From NCBI GenBank assembly GCA_028455995.1, contig JABELC010000016.1:248001-312000 (forward strand): a DNA stretch of 64,000 nucleotides, in the 5' to 3' direction. Source of the stretch: Scleromitrula shiraiana (taxonomy: Eukaryota > Ascomycota > Leotiomycetes > Helotiales > Sclerotiniaceae). The notes below the pieces were generated by a model. The model saw only the letters and a list, made by a program, of their open reading frames with translations, was not told where the DNA came from and made no database searches. Of the stretch, positions 1 to 11,583 are shown piece after piece (the stretch's first letter is position 1; each line of letters begins with the position of its first letter). The translations under genes and the position numbers were made by a program.

Positions 1-1
1 T

Positions 2-2413
2 ACCCATGGATGTCTTCAAGCTATCGTTAGACTTTGCGGTCATTATGCAAATCAGGATGAGCTTGCTCAAATCAAACGATCAGCTCTTGATCTAGCAGTT
101 ACTGGAGGTCATACCACCATTGTCTCCTATCTGTTGCAACACCGCAAGAATGATGAGAACTCGGTTCTTGAAAAAACTGAAGATATTATCACTCCAGATA
201 TTATCGAGGGTGTAGAAACCGTACCAGCAGTTTTGGCCACTCAATACAAGACAGCATTGAGTATAGCAGCTGAATTTGGTTATTCTGAAATTTTATCAAT
301 GATCCTGGGTTCAGGGACTGAGGCTACCAACTCTGATTTAGAGAAGGCATCAAACCAGCAGAATGTAGAGACGGTTCGTCTGTTGACGCAGGCGCTTACG
401 TCTCGAGATCGCGTACTTGAATGCCCAATGGCATTGCACTATTCTTGCGAGAGAGGACATATACTGGCTGTTACAGAACTTCTTGGTTTTAAGATGGATA
501 TCAACTGCACAGATGATTGCGGTCAAATTCCACTGCACAAGGCCGCAAAAGGAGGGCATACCGATATTGTCCAGCTATTGTTAGAAAAGAAGGCCGATAG
601 GAACGCATGTGACGACCACGGAATTATGCCCTGCCATCTCGCTGTACAAGGAGGTCACATCGAGACCTACAAAGCTCTTCAGAACAACCCTGATGTCCGC
701 GAGGACAACTCTGTAATTCTTTATGCGGCGAGAGGAGGACATCTTCTATTGACCAAATATCTGCTATCCCTGAAGACGATGACTATAACTACAGGGAGTC
801 AAATGACAGAGGATCAAAACAATCTGAATGCTGCAGTACTAGAGGCTGCGTCACGCGGATACCTGTCTGTTGTTGCTGAATTGTGGGAAGGTGGGTTGGC
901 TATCAACAGCCGAACAGGAACAACTTCTCCACTCCACTGTGCCGCCTCTGGAGGATACGACAAAATCATTATCTACCTCCTCTCCAGAACGGCTGAAATC
1001 AATGCTACTGACGAAGCTAAACGAACTCCACTTCACTTAGGTATTGCATTTCCTATGGTAGTGAAGGAATTGCTATACGCAGGTGCTGACGCAAATGCTG
1101 TCGACTTGGATCAGAAAAGTCCATTACACTTGGCTGTAGCATTGCCCGAGTCGACAGAGACCGAGAATACCGTGAAGATGCTTCTGGACTTTGGCGCGAA
1201 AATTGACAAGGAGGATGATAGCAGGGCAACCCCACTGCTTCTAGCAATTGCAAACGCACATTGTAAAGTCGCGCAGCTGTTACTTGAGAAAGGTGCTGAT
1301 GTAAATGCTGTTGATGTGAACAAAAAAACTTCATTACATTTCGCAGCGGACTCTACCGAATCTGCGAAAGCAGAAGAGGCCGTAAAGATACTTCTTTGTC
1401 ATAAGGCACCGGTGAATAGCAAGAGTAAAAACGGAGAGACACCGCTTCATCTGGCAGCCGCGCAGAAAAATTCTACAGTGGTGGAATTGCTTCTGAAAGC
1501 TGGTGCTGACCCTAACATTTTGAGCTCGGTAGATAAGAGTCCATTACACCGTGCCCTAACTTCTGGAGGTTCATATGCCGAAGCCGAGGCATGCGCGAGA
1601 ATGCTTCTGCAATACGGGGCAGATATCAATGTTCAAGATGTAGCTCTAGAAACTCCACTCCAATTAGCAATCCGCAATGGTTTTGTGGGATTCGCTAAAG
1701 CTCTTCTAAAGGGCAATATTCCTCTAAAGGTAGACATAGATCTCAAGATCGCAAACAGGTTTGGAAGAAACCTGTTTTATGAAGCAATCAGTGCGAACCA
1801 GCTTGAATTGGCCCAGCTGCTCCTCGCACAAGGATTTGACATCAACAGCAGCGTACGTAACAATATCAGTGCACTTTATCGAGCATCCCGGAGTGGCTTC
1901 CTGGAGATGGTCCGTTTTCTCCTTGATAATGGTGCTGACCAAACAATTATGTCCTCCCAAAGAGGTTGGACGGCATTGGGAACCGCTACCGATATGGGCC
2001 ACAAGGAGATAGTTGAGTTGTTACTGCAAAGAGGCTCGGATCCCTTTCATAAAGTTGCGAGCGGCGACATGCCTTTACATACAGCTTCCACAAAAGGGTT
2101 TGCAAATATTGCGGAAGTTTTGTTACAGCATGATTCTTCGAATATAAATGCAACCAACAAGAGGAAAATGACTCCATTGCATATAGCAGCAAGTAGGGGA
2201 TATGTGGATATTGTGCGGGCTCTGCTCAAGTATGGTGCAGATGTATCAATTCGGGGGGGATTTATGAACAACCAAACTGCTTTGGAAATGGCGATAAAAT
2301 TGCGCAAAGATGATGTTGTTCGTATTTTGACAGATGCTCTTCCTCAAGGAGAATCTCAAGGGGAGAAAATGGTCAAGAATGAGGAGATAGGCTCAGATAA
2401 GCCCATGTGTTAA
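2..2413 (+). CDS. Ankyrin-repeat protein, 3' part (N-terminus outside window)
   Basis: The reading frame is open from base 2 and upstream codons already encode ankyrin-like sequence (ALDLAVTGGHTTIVSYLLQ), so the gene starts before the window and the first ATG at 134 is not the true start. About 803 residues are visible. They are made almost wholly of ~33-residue ankyrin repeats with the usual TPLHxA and VVxLLLxxGAD signatures (for example TPLHLAAAQKNSTVVELLLK), roughly 20 in all. The last ~30 residues are polar and probably disordered. No catalytic, NACHT or membrane domain is visible in this part. Ankyrin stacks bind proteins; in ascomycetes such proteins often carry an N-terminal NACHT/NLR-like or F-box module, but whether this one does cannot be told from here. 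The partner is unknown. Some repeats are very alike at DNA level (GGTGCTGACGCAAATGCTG and variants), a sign of internal duplication. Confidence 0.9.
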   Translation, partial: THGCLQAIVRLCGHYANQDELAQIKRSALDLAVTGGHTTIVSYLLQHRKNDENSVLEKTEDIITPDIIEGVETVPAVLATQYKTALSIAAEFGYSEILSMILGSGTEATNSDLEKASNQQNVETVRLLTQALTSRDRVLECPMALHYSCERGHILAVTELLGFKMDINCTDDCGQIPLHKAAKGGHTDIVQLLLEKKADRNACDDHGIMPCHLAVQGGHIETYKALQNNPDVREDNSVILYAARGGHLLLTKYLLSLKTMTITTGSQMTEDQNNLNAAVLEAASRGYLSVVAELWEGGLAINSRTGTTSPLHCAASGGYDKIIIYLLSRTAEINATDEAKRTPLHLGIAFPMVVKELLYAGADANAVDLDQKSPLHLAVALPESTETENTVKMLLDFGAKIDKEDDSRATPLLLAIANAHCKVAQLLLEKGADVNAVDVNKKTSLHFAADSTESAKAEEAVKILLCHKAPVNSKSKNGETPLHLAAAQKNSTVVELLLKAGADPNILSSVDKSPLHRALTSGGSYAEAEACARMLLQYGADINVQDVALETPLQLAIRNGFVGFAKALLKGNIPLKVDIDLKIANRFGRNLFYEAISANQLELAQLLLAQGFDINSSVRNNISALYRASRSGFLEMVRFLLDNGADQTIMSSQRGWTALGTATDMGHKEIVELLLQRGSDPFHKVASGDMPLHTASTKGFANIAEVLLQHDSSNINATNKRKMTPLHIAASRGYVDIVRALLKYGADVSIRGGFMNNQTALEMAIKLRKDDVVRILTDALPQGESQGEKMVKNEEIGSDKPMC

Positions 2414-2690
2414 CTCTGAAGGTTTATTTATAAAATGCAACTATGATTTAAAAGAACGTTCATCCTTCGTGATCAATCTGTCGAGTCCAGCTTTGCCCAC
2501 TTATTAGTCAGCAAACGAGGGGTAATGTGATGCAATCAGTAGTATCCAACATATATGTATTCTCTCCCAGAACCTTAGAAATTAATGATAACCATATCAC
2601 TTCTTGATTTCCACGTTGATTGTTGGTATTAACTTTAACTTGAGATTTGTTCAAACAGACCCATACTTCCTATCACCCCAACTCTCCAAG

Positions 2691-3323
2691 ATGACCTCTT
2701 CTACTGCGCCACCAACAGAATGGTATAAAGCAAACTATTTGATTTCGACTTCCCAAACTCTTCTCGACCCAATCGCCATCAACGCAGCATTTGATTCACC
2801 TGAGGTTTACTGGGCCAAGTCATTATCTGTAGATACATTGAAGAAATTACTCAGCAAATCGTTATGCTTTGGTTTGTATGAGTTACCTCAATCCACATCT
2901 GCAATCGCTGGTACGTATCAAAATACCTCCCAAATCAGACACATGAATATCAAATCCATACCATCTTCTTTGCGTAAAACAATTTCAAATACAAGTGTCT
3001 AATATCATCTAGGTCGAACAAACCTCAAACAAATCGGACTAGCCCGAATAATCACCGACGAGGTCACGTTTGCCTATCTCACAGATGTATATGTTCTCCC
3101 TCCGTATCAAAAACAAGGGTTAGGTAAATGGTTGATAGAATGTGTGAGTGAAGTGTTTAGTAGTTGGCCGGAGTTGAGAAGAGCTATGTGTGTTACTAGT
3201 AGTGATGAAGCGAAGGAGTTTTATGGGAAGATGTTGGGGATGAAGGTTTGGGAGAATGGAAAGGGCAAGTTTAATTTGAATATGTTGAGTATGGATGGTA
3301 AGGGGAGTGCTTTTAAGGAGTAG
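2691..3323 (+). CDS. GNAT-family N-acetyltransferase, 2 exons
   Basis: Exons 2691-2910 and 3013-3323 are joined across a 102 bp intron (GTACGT donor, CATCTAG acceptor), giving 176 residues. The start at 2691 (MTSSTAPP) is preferred over an upstream in-frame ATG at 2604 because the upstream part looks like leader sequence. Exon 2 carries the GNAT core: a strand (FAYLTDVYVLPPY) followed by the acetyl-CoA pyrophosphate loop QKQGLGKW, matching Q/RxxGxG/A, and near the end a short segment EAKEFYGKMLGMK typical of the C-terminal GNAT motif. The enzyme should move an acetyl group from acetyl-CoA to an amine; the substrate cannot be predicted. No targeting signal is seen, so it is probably cytosolic. 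It has the length usual for single-domain GNATs. Confidence 0.85.
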
Positions 3324-4037
3324 GCTCGGTAGGATTGCTTTTGGTCAAAGTATGAGGGGTGGTGGGGTAGTGGGATCAAGGGTCAAGAGAATATTTTGAA
3401 GACCTACGGTAGGTCAAGTTGGTAGCATACATAACGGGTGTGAAGCTTAGGAACTAAAGAAACTGATGTCGTTCTGGTTGATGACTGAATCTTTGATTGA
3501 GGATTATACCATCACCAGCCCTTGCAATTCTTTGGCTGTAAAGCGCGAATACATTAAATCCACATGGAAAGAGCAATCTATGAATCTCAATACAACCATT
3601 GTAAAGCATCATGTTATAGATATCCACTCTTGAACCACTCAGATGTATCTCAACGCATATCTTTGAGAGTCTTTAAACCGAAATTCCTTGCTCAATATGA
3701 CAAATATCAATGTTGTCGTCGTTGAAGTCAATTTCCAATATTGCCAACGAATATATTGCGTGCCTAAGGCAGAGCGACGTGTCTCCACCATCAATGGGGT
3801 AATCCTTGTCGCAAAAAAGTCACTTCGGAATTTTTTTTCCTTGCACAAATTTTTGTTTATCTACGTCCAACCCCCACCTCATAAAAAAAAAAAAAAAAAA
3901 AGGTGAAGTCAAGTCAAATCATCGCATCTGAACTTCTTCCTCTCTCTCTCTCTCTTTCTTGGAACAAGTTCCAAAACATTTCCAAACTTTTAATTTTTGA
4001 CATTTACATGCAGCGGTACATGTAAATAGTCTTGGAG
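3324..4037. other. Intergenic: GNAT 3' flank and Kap123 promoter
   Basis: No supported gene. The Kap123-proximal part holds an A-run at about 3883-3901 and a pyrimidine tract of CT repeats at about 3931-3960, both typical of fungal core promoters close to the transcription start. No TATA box was recognised. Confidence 0.6.
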
Positions 4038-7000
4038 ATGGATCAACAAAAATTCCTTGAGCTCTTACAGAGTGTTTTAATCCGTATGGCATCTTTGAAT
4101 CCCAATTGACCCCTCTATTTGATCAAAAATACTAACATTTTATCTCTACAGCTGATACCGAACGAGTTAAAGCCGCAACCACCGAACTTCGAAAGAATTA
4201 CTACCCAAACCCAGAATCTCTTTTACTACTCATTCAAATCTATATTTCTCACGATGCTCAAGATGTTCGACAACAAGCTGCAGTCGAGTCTCAACGCTTG
4301 GTGAAGAAGCATTGGAAATCTATTCCAGATAATCAAAAGACCGCAATTCGTGAACAACTTCTACAAAAGACTCTGAATGAGAGTGTTAAGTTAGTTAGAC
4401 ACTCGGGAGCTCGTATTATCGCAGCTATCGCAGCTGAAGATATCGAAAATGGAGAATGGGAAAACCTTCCTGACATTCTTGCACAAGCCGCTGGCTCTCC
4501 TCAAGTCTCTCATCGTGAAGTTGGTGTATTCATCTTATTCACTTTGTTAGAAACCGCTTCCACATATTTCGCCGAGAGGACTCCTGCTCTTTTCTCAATT
4601 CTCAGCAAAACCATCAAGGACCCAGAGAGTACTGATGTTAGAATTAACACCATGGTCTGCCTTGGTGCCATCGCTACGATGCTCGAGCCAGATGAGGATC
4701 CTGAAGCTTTACAATTGTGGCTCCAGATCTTCCCCGAGATGGTTGCTGTTCTGAAAGGATTCGTCGATGCCAAGGAGGAGGACCGTACCGTTCAAGCATT
4801 CGAAGTTTTCCAGACTCTGTTGGGTTGCGAATCGGCTTTGATCGCACCCCACTTTAAGGATCTCTGCAACTTCATGCTTGATATTGCTGCAGACACTAAC
4901 AATGAAAATGATGCTAGAGCCCAAGCTTTGTCATTCCTCATGCAATGCACTAGATATAGAAAGATGAAGATGCAAGGCACTAAGGATTTGGGTGAAAGAA
5001 TCACTATGACGAGTATGCAAATCGCTACTGAGCTCGAAGATGATGAAGATGAAGATGACGATTCTTCCCCTGCCCGCTCTGCATTGGGTCTTCTCGGTCT
5101 ACTTGCAGAGAGTCTCCCACCTCGCCAGGTCATTGTCCCTCTCCTCGATGCTCTACCAAAGTTTGCCAGCTCACCAGATCCAAAACATCGTCAAGCTGGT
5201 ATTCTCGCTCTCGGCTTCTGCGTTGAAGGTGCGCCAGATTTTGTCGGAACTCAATTGGAAAACTTCCTACCTATTGTTTTCAAATTGCTCGAGGACCAAG
5301 AAATGAACGTTAGACATGCCGCTCTCAACGGTGTCGCAAGATTAGCAGACGACCTCGCCGAGGACTTACAGAAGACTCATGAACGTCTCGTACCCGCGCT
5401 TCTCAACAATCTTGACGCTGCTATGCAACACGCAGCTAATGGAGGCAACGATAAATTGACACTTGATATGATGAAAGCATCATGTGGTGCATTGGATTCA
5501 TTGATTGAAGGAATGGACGGAGATATCATCAAGAACTACCTTCAAGGCCTTCTTCAACGTCTTATTCAACTATTAGACCACCCTGATCTTGGTGTCAAGG
5601 CTGCTTCTGCAAGCGCTCTTGGTTCCATTGCCAGTTCTTCTGAGGCCGAGTTCTTGCCATACTTCAAGGACACCATCGAGAAATTAGCACCATATGCTGA
5701 GATGAAGTCAAGCAACGATGAACTCGATCTTCGTGCAACCGTTTGCGACTCCATTGGTAGCATGGCTTTCGCTGTTGGCGCTAAGACTTTCGAGCCATAC
5801 GTCAGAGACATAATGGCTACAAGTGTGGAGGCACTTCATTTGGATCACCCTCGTCTGAAGGAGACTAGTTACATTCTTTGGAGTACTTTGGCAAAGGTTT
5901 ACGAAGAGGAATTCACACCTTATCTTGATGGGGTTGTCAATGCTCTTGCAACCAGTTTGGCTCAAGAAGAAGATGACCATGAAGTTGAGCTTGGTGAGCA
6001 TGCTCAAGACTTGCTTGGCCAAGAAGTCATTGTCGCTGGTAAGAAGATTAAGGTAGCAGGTGCTACTGATGTTGAGGGTGACGATATGGATGATATGGAT
6101 GACGACGATGATGACGATGACTGGGATGATCTTACTGCAGTTACTGCTGTTGCTATGGAGAAAGAAGTCGCAGTCGAAGTTATCGGTGATATCCTTACCC
6201 ACACTCGAGGTAAATATATGCCTTACTTCGAGAAGACAATCGAGACTGTCATGCCATTGGTAGAGCATTCTTATGAGGGAGTAAGAAAGACTGCTATTAG
6301 CACCTTGTGGAGAGCATACGCCTGTCTCTTCAGCATGATGGAGGACCAAACTAACACAAAGTGGACCCCTGGTCTTCCTTTGGCAAGTCAACCAACTGCT
6401 GAATTGATCAAGATGGGGGAAATTGTTGCTACTGCAACTCTCTCCCTCTGGGAGGATGAATTTGACCGGTAAGTTATTTTCTTTCTCTCTTTTTCTTCGA
6501 TTGAAATGATGAACAACATGACGTTATACCCAGCTCACTCAGATGCACAAGTTGCACATGCTGCGAACGCGTATCTACTCCTGATCTTTGTCCATTTTTA
6601 AATTTCGTTTGAACTATTTTGCGAACATTTCTAACGTTATTTATGATATAGTGGTGTTGTTACTGATGTCAACCGCAATGTTGCCTCTACCCTCAAACTT
6701 TGCGGCCCAGCTATCTTGGCTCAACCAAACTTCCTCGAGAAAACCAAGGATATCGTTTTCACCATCATCAATCGCCAACATCCTTGCCAACAAGATCTTG
6801 GTGATGAGTTCCCAGATGAGGAGGATGAATCCGAGTCTTCTGAATATGATTGGTTAGTCATTGATACCGCTCTTGACCTCATTTCCAACCTTGCTTTCGC
6901 TCTTGGTGGACAATTCGCCGAGATCTTTGCGGAATACGAGAAACCTCTCAAGAAGTTCGCCTCATCTAACACCAACTTCGAACGTTCCACCGCAATTGGT

Positions 7001-7579
7001 GTCATTGCTGAATGCGCTGGACACATGGGCTCAGCCGTCACACCATTCACACCTTCCCTCATGCCTGTCTTCCTCAAACGTCTCTCAGACACCGACGCTG
7101 AAACCAAATCCAATGCTGCCTACGGAACCGGTGTATTGGTCTACAACTCTCAAGATTCAAACACCTACCTCCCATCCTACAACACCATTCTCCAAAAACT
7201 CGAACCCCTTCTTCAAACTAGCCACGCTCGTTCAATCGATAACGCATGCGGCTGTGTATCTCGTATGATCATGGCTCACCCTGACGCCGTCCCATTAGAA
7301 GATATTCTACCCGTCATGGTCAGCTTGTTACCATTGAAGGAGGATTTCGAAGAGAACCAACCAATCTTCGAATGCATCACCGAGCTTTACAATCGTGGTA
7401 ACGGCACCATTCTTCAACTGACACCAAAACTTATTCCAGTCTTCGCGGCTGTTTTGGGTGAACCGGAAGGTCAACTTGAGACGGAGACTAGACAAAAGGT
7501 TATTGGTGTTGTGAGATTTATTGCTACTAGTCACCCTGAGCTGTTGAATGGTTATGATGGTCTTAAGGCTTTGTGTTAA
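4038..7579 (+). CDS. KAP123: Importin-beta Kap123 (importin-4 type karyopherin), 3 exons
   Basis: Exons 4038-4083, 4152-6468 and 6652-7579 encode 1096 residues, close to yeast Kap123 (1113). The 68 bp first intron has a perfect TACTAAC branch point at 4130-4136; the second intron is 183 bp. The start MDQQKFLELLQSVL fits the family. The protein is a HEAT-repeat solenoid with acidic loops near residue 312 (DEDEDDD), near residue 660 (a D-rich stretch ending DDDDDDWDD) and soon after the second junction (DEFPDEEDESESSEYDW). Known role: a RanGTP-regulated nuclear import receptor for ribosomal proteins and for histones H3/H4, acting at the nuclear pore. The joint FDR|GVVTDVNRNVAS keeps phase across the long intron. 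It is transcribed toward the gene ending at 8947, a convergent pair. Confidence 0.95.
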
Positions 7580-8946
7580 GTGGTAGTTGTGTTTTGATTT
7601 GTTGGATTGAGAAATTGGATTTAATTGATTGACTGATTGCAATGATGGATGACTATATAATCATCATCGATGATTTGAACGATAGTCGTCATTGCCTGCT
7701 TTGGGTATATGGGATGTGATAATGTTTTCTGGATTATGTCGCGGCATGATATCAAGGGAACAGATTAGAAGTACGAGAGAGAGAAAGAACATGGATGAAG
7801 GGAGGAAGGAAAAGAAAGAAAGCTTTATTTTACGATGTGATGAAATCATACCCCATGAATGCCATGTATGTTCGGTCAATAAATTATGAATAGATGCATA
7901 CATGAACAGATAGATAGATAGGAGAGTTACATAGAGAGAATTAGAAAGAATCATTTCTTGATAAGTATTCAATTAATCAATATATTCTTGTTTCAATTCG
8001 ACATTGTTCATGAATCACGACAGGGTTGGATACCAATATATTCATTCCCTCGATGTTTGATATTTAATTATAAAAAAAAGGGTAAAAAAGGATTTTGGTT
8101 AGTTTTGCCTGGCCGTGATTGTAGTTCATCATATATATATCACTGCTACATGGTCAAACTTCACACATCATCAAGCTCCCATAAGACATGGATTTAAAAA
8201 CAGAAATTGACAGTGAACGTGGAACTTGTGAGTTGGTGAGATCACCAGGTCATAATATGTACCTATATTCTATGTACGCGTACGCTTTCACCCCCCTCCC
8301 CTTCCTTTCCCTTCCCAAATACATACAAATGAATCTCCTCTCTTCCACCCCATCTATATGCATATAATATACACAATCAATGCTCGCTGAAAATGCCAAA
8401 ATGATAATTGTAGTCCCAACCTTTCCTCCTTCAACCCTGTCCCCCAAAAGATAAACATCACCGTCTTCTCCCCTCCGAGGAAAAGAGAGCAAAACCCCCA
8501 AACCAGTCGCTCGCTAAAGAACAAGTATCCACCTCGGATATAGTATATTGGTAATGTCATTCCCCACCCAATGCTTATACCGTGCACGTTATCATTTACA
8601 TGATGTGAATGCAAGAGATATTCGTATTCATATCCATATCCCTATCCATATCCATGCTGACGCCCCAAAATTCCATCCATCCATTTGCGTGGTATATCGC
8701 TCTGCCAGTTCTTCCCCTTTTGTATAGGTTAAGTAGTCAATCGACTAGACTAGACTATCCATATTAAACCCCAGACCAAATAAATAAAGAAATATAGCCA
8801 GCTTGATGACCAAATTGGTATTTATACCCACCCATCCTTTCATCCATCAATCCATATATTCATAAAACTCATAATCCCCACCAATCCAACCCTATTGTAG
8901 CAATACCAATAATGCACTACTCATACAACCTCTCCAATTCCTGTTC
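7580..8946. other. Intergenic between convergent 3' ends
   Basis: No gene supported. The 1.37 kb between two converging genes holds AT-rich 3' flanks, short CATATC/CCATCCAT-type simple repeats (for example around 8620-8670) and a pyrimidine-rich stretch near 8280-8350. Short frames on either strand are low-complexity and lack splice support. Confidence 0.6.
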
Positions 8947-11583
8947 TCACTCCCACGGCTCATCAGCATCTCCCATATCGAATTCTCCGTAATCTGTACT
9001 CGCACCACTGGATACCCTTTCGAATCTTCTTTGTGGCTGTTTTTCTTTCTTGTTCGCTTTCTCTTCACTTCCAACTCTCTTATCATCCTTATCTCCTTCT
9101 CCCGTCTCATTCTTTCTCTCCACCATCCCCGTCCCCTTCCCAACTCCAATAATTTCCCCCCTCCCATTCCTCGTAACTACACCCCTCCCCTCATTACCCC
9201 TCCCACCACCAACACCAACATCCCTATCCCTATCCTTCTCCCTCTCCCTCTCCATGACCATACCAGTACTCGTAGGTGTAGGCGTAAACGCAAAAGCCCT
9301 ACTCTCCGCCTCCGCAGCCGCAATCAAATCATCTTCCTTTTCCTGAAAGTATCTCGGTTTTCTATTAGAGTATTTATCTTCTGGTTTTTCGTGGAAGAAG
9401 GGTTTCTTTTTGGGGATTGTGGGTGTTTGTTTGGAAGATTGAGGGTTTGGTGGCGCTTGGTTGGTTGGGTTTGTGACATGGGAGGGTTTAGATTGAGGTT
9501 CATGTACCGGCTTCTTAGGGGTAGAGTTGGATTCAGGAACTAGTGCTGGTATTGAGTTGGGTGGTCGGTTAGGCTTGGAAACTGATGTTGCTTTTGGTTT
9601 GGATATCGATGCTGGTATAGGTGCAGGTGCAACTCTAGCAGCCGATTCATTCCCATCTTGAGTGAGAATTAGAGACTGTTGACTGTCGATTAGATCGTCG
9701 AGGTTGTGTTGAACATCATCCACAACCGTTCGATTTTCTGTCTTTCTTTCTATTTTTTCCTCCCTTGATTCTATCTTGACAACTAGAGAAGGAGTACCCT
9801 TCGTCAAGTCCCTCAAATCATCATCGTCTGACAAATTGAGGTCTTGCGTAGATATCATACTAAACTCATCTTCTAACTCCAAATCCAGAGACTTGTTACT
9901 CTTCGCAACAGGTGGCTTCCGTTGAACAGGTTTCTCATCTGCGTCTAATGACAATTCCCTAGCTTCCTGTGAAGGAGAGGGAAAGAAATCATCGAGATGT
10001 GATTCGAGAAATGCTTGGGTAGAGGACGGCGGTAGGTTGTTAAATGCGGAAAATTTGCCTTTTGGTGGTAGGATCCTTGTGTGTGATTCGGGGGTTTGGA
10101 AGGTGGATTTTTGAAATTTGTGGTTTTGTTGATGTGGTGTATTGGTTTTTGGAACCTTTGGTTCGCTGTTTTGTAGTTGTCTAACGACTGGAGAGTTCAC
10201 TGGCTGTTCATGGAGGGGTCGTCTACTTGGAGGAATATTCCTGGGGATTGGTTGGTTCGACTTATGATGATAATTGGAATTTGGTGTAGCTAGACCGATT
10301 GTAGATTTGAGGCATGATGGTTTTGCTGCTGGTGTGTTGGTAGTGATTGATCCTGGGTAGATTTTTGAGCCTGGCCCAGAGTATCCATCGAGTTTTCTCG
10401 TAGGCTCCTCAGACTGTGGATTAATTGAAGCACTATTGCTATTCTTAGGGATCGGCTCCAGGTTCTGTGATTTTGCGATAGATGTTGACAAGGGTTTTGA
10501 GATTGTGGCGTCAATTGATCGTTTCTCCAATTCAGAGACATTATCTGTATGTGATAGATCATATTGATTGTTTGCCCCTCTTTTTGGTTTGCTACCCTTA
10601 CCGAAAGCTGCTTCGATAAGTTCTGGATTGATTTTGAACTCTTGTTCTTTAATTGAACGATTTTCAACTCCACTAAATCTACTTCCAGCTTCTGCTGCAT
10701 CTGCTGCATCTGCTGCATCTGCTGCCTCCGAACGAATTTGTGAGTCCACCAAATCTGCCAATGCTTGTGTATTATCTGGTGTTTTATCATCTCTCTTCAA
10801 TCGTGGTAGGTTCTGCTCGTCATCTATTGGTGTAATATTTCGGGAGCTCAATCGTGAGAATCCAAGAGATTCACGTCTGCCGGCGAATCCAAGAACAGGA
10901 GTTGATTGCATCGAACTATCCTCCAACAGAGTAATTTCATTGGCAGATAAATCTGGAAAGTCTCCAAATTCATCGTCGGAATCTTCAGGCGCATTCAATT
11001 TTGCAATGCATTTCGAATCATCCGGCACGATTGGTTTGGCAGGATAATCTCCCTCCTCGTCATCTATCTCACTCAATGCAGCTTCTTCCTCAAGATATCT
11101 GGCTTTATCTGATTCATTCGGCTTGGGCCGCTTCGCAGGTCCGATGCCGTCATGGTCATTGCATAAAGTATCCTCCGAATCATCGCACATACTTTCGGTT
11201 TCCCAGAGTCTCTTCTTCCCCTTACTTATGAATGTCGAAATTCTTGATTGGCTAGCCCGGACATGTCTATTTGGTTCTGGTATTCCCTTCCTCTTCCTCT
11301 CCTCTTTCTCTGCTAAAGCTTTAGCGGCTTTCTTCTCCCTTGCTGCCTTTGCCTTGGCAGCTGCCTGTTCCTTTTCGCGTTCTTTCCTGTATTTCTCATA
11401 TTCAGCTCTGTGTCTCTTCAACTCCTCTGCATCTCGACGTCTTTGCTCCTCCTTCGTTATTTTGGGAACTTTGTTCGCTTTCGCATATGCTTTCTTGGCT
11501 TGTTTACTAGTCATGCGACTATATACTGCCGGTTGAGCCAATGTCGTTGGTACCAATTCGAATACACCTTGACGTTTAGGCAT
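8947..11583 (-). CDS. Large disordered lysine-rich protein with PIP-box-like motifs
   Basis: A single open frame of 878 residues. I do not recognise a named family. Residues 1-130 are strongly basic and helical (EYEKYRKEREKEQAAAKAKA), probably a coiled coil. Just after this lies QSRISTFI (Q112 to I119), close to the PCNA-interacting consensus Qxx[ILM]xx[FY][FY] apart from the final Ile. A second motif, ESHLDDFFP near residue 530, has the xxxLDDFF core but lacks the Gln. The rest is low complexity: Asp/Glu/Ser patches, an Ala-Asp triplet repeat encoded by 9 bp units (about 10686-10730), Pro/Asn/Gln-rich segments and an Arg/Gly-rich block. It ends FDMGDADEPWE. A nuclear, chromatin- or replication-linked role is inference only. 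The start at 11583 (MPKRQGVFELVPTTL) looks conserved in character; no intron is needed. Confidence 0.75.
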   Translation of the reverse strand: MPKRQGVFELVPTTLAQPAVYSRMTSKQAKKAYAKANKVPKITKEEQRRRDAEELKRHRAEYEKYRKEREKEQAAAKAKAAREKKAAKALAEKEERKRKGIPEPNRHVRASQSRISTFISKGKKRLWETESMCDDSEDTLCNDHDGIGPAKRPKPNESDKARYLEEEAALSEIDDEEGDYPAKPIVPDDSKCIAKLNAPEDSDDEFGDFPDLSANEITLLEDSSMQSTPVLGFAGRRESLGFSRLSSRNITPIDDEQNLPRLKRDDKTPDNTQALADLVDSQIRSEAADAADAADAAEAGSRFSGVENRSIKEQEFKINPELIEAAFGKGSKPKRGANNQYDLSHTDNVSELEKRSIDATISKPLSTSIAKSQNLEPIPKNSNSASINPQSEEPTRKLDGYSGPGSKIYPGSITTNTPAAKPSCLKSTIGLATPNSNYHHKSNQPIPRNIPPSRRPLHEQPVNSPVVRQLQNSEPKVPKTNTPHQQNHKFQKSTFQTPESHTRILPPKGKFSAFNNLPPSSTQAFLESHLDDFFPSPSQEARELSLDADEKPVQRKPPVAKSNKSLDLELEDEFSMISTQDLNLSDDDDLRDLTKGTPSLVVKIESREEKIERKTENRTVVDDVQHNLDDLIDSQQSLILTQDGNESAARVAPAPIPASISKPKATSVSKPNRPPNSIPALVPESNSTPKKPVHEPQSKPSHVTNPTNQAPPNPQSSKQTPTIPKKKPFFHEKPEDKYSNRKPRYFQEKEDDLIAAAEAESRAFAFTPTPTSTGMVMEREREKDRDRDVGVGGGRGNEGRGVVTRNGRGEIIGVGKGTGMVERKNETGEGDKDDKRVGSEEKANKKEKQPQRRFERVSSGASTDYGEFDMGDADEPWE

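Noticed and set aside
5708..6391. 227-codon minus-strand frame
   Set aside because: It is antisense to the well-supported Kap123 coding exon, and has no recognisable domain.
6534..6570. Possible mini-exon within the 183 bp Kap123 intron
   Set aside because: Neither candidate acceptor gives an exon that keeps phase into 6652, and direct joining gives the expected FDRGVVTDVNRN.
9031..9543. 170-codon plus-strand frame
   Set aside because: Antisense shadow of the large minus-strand protein; low-complexity Ser/Leu/Pro and Phe/Gly sequence.
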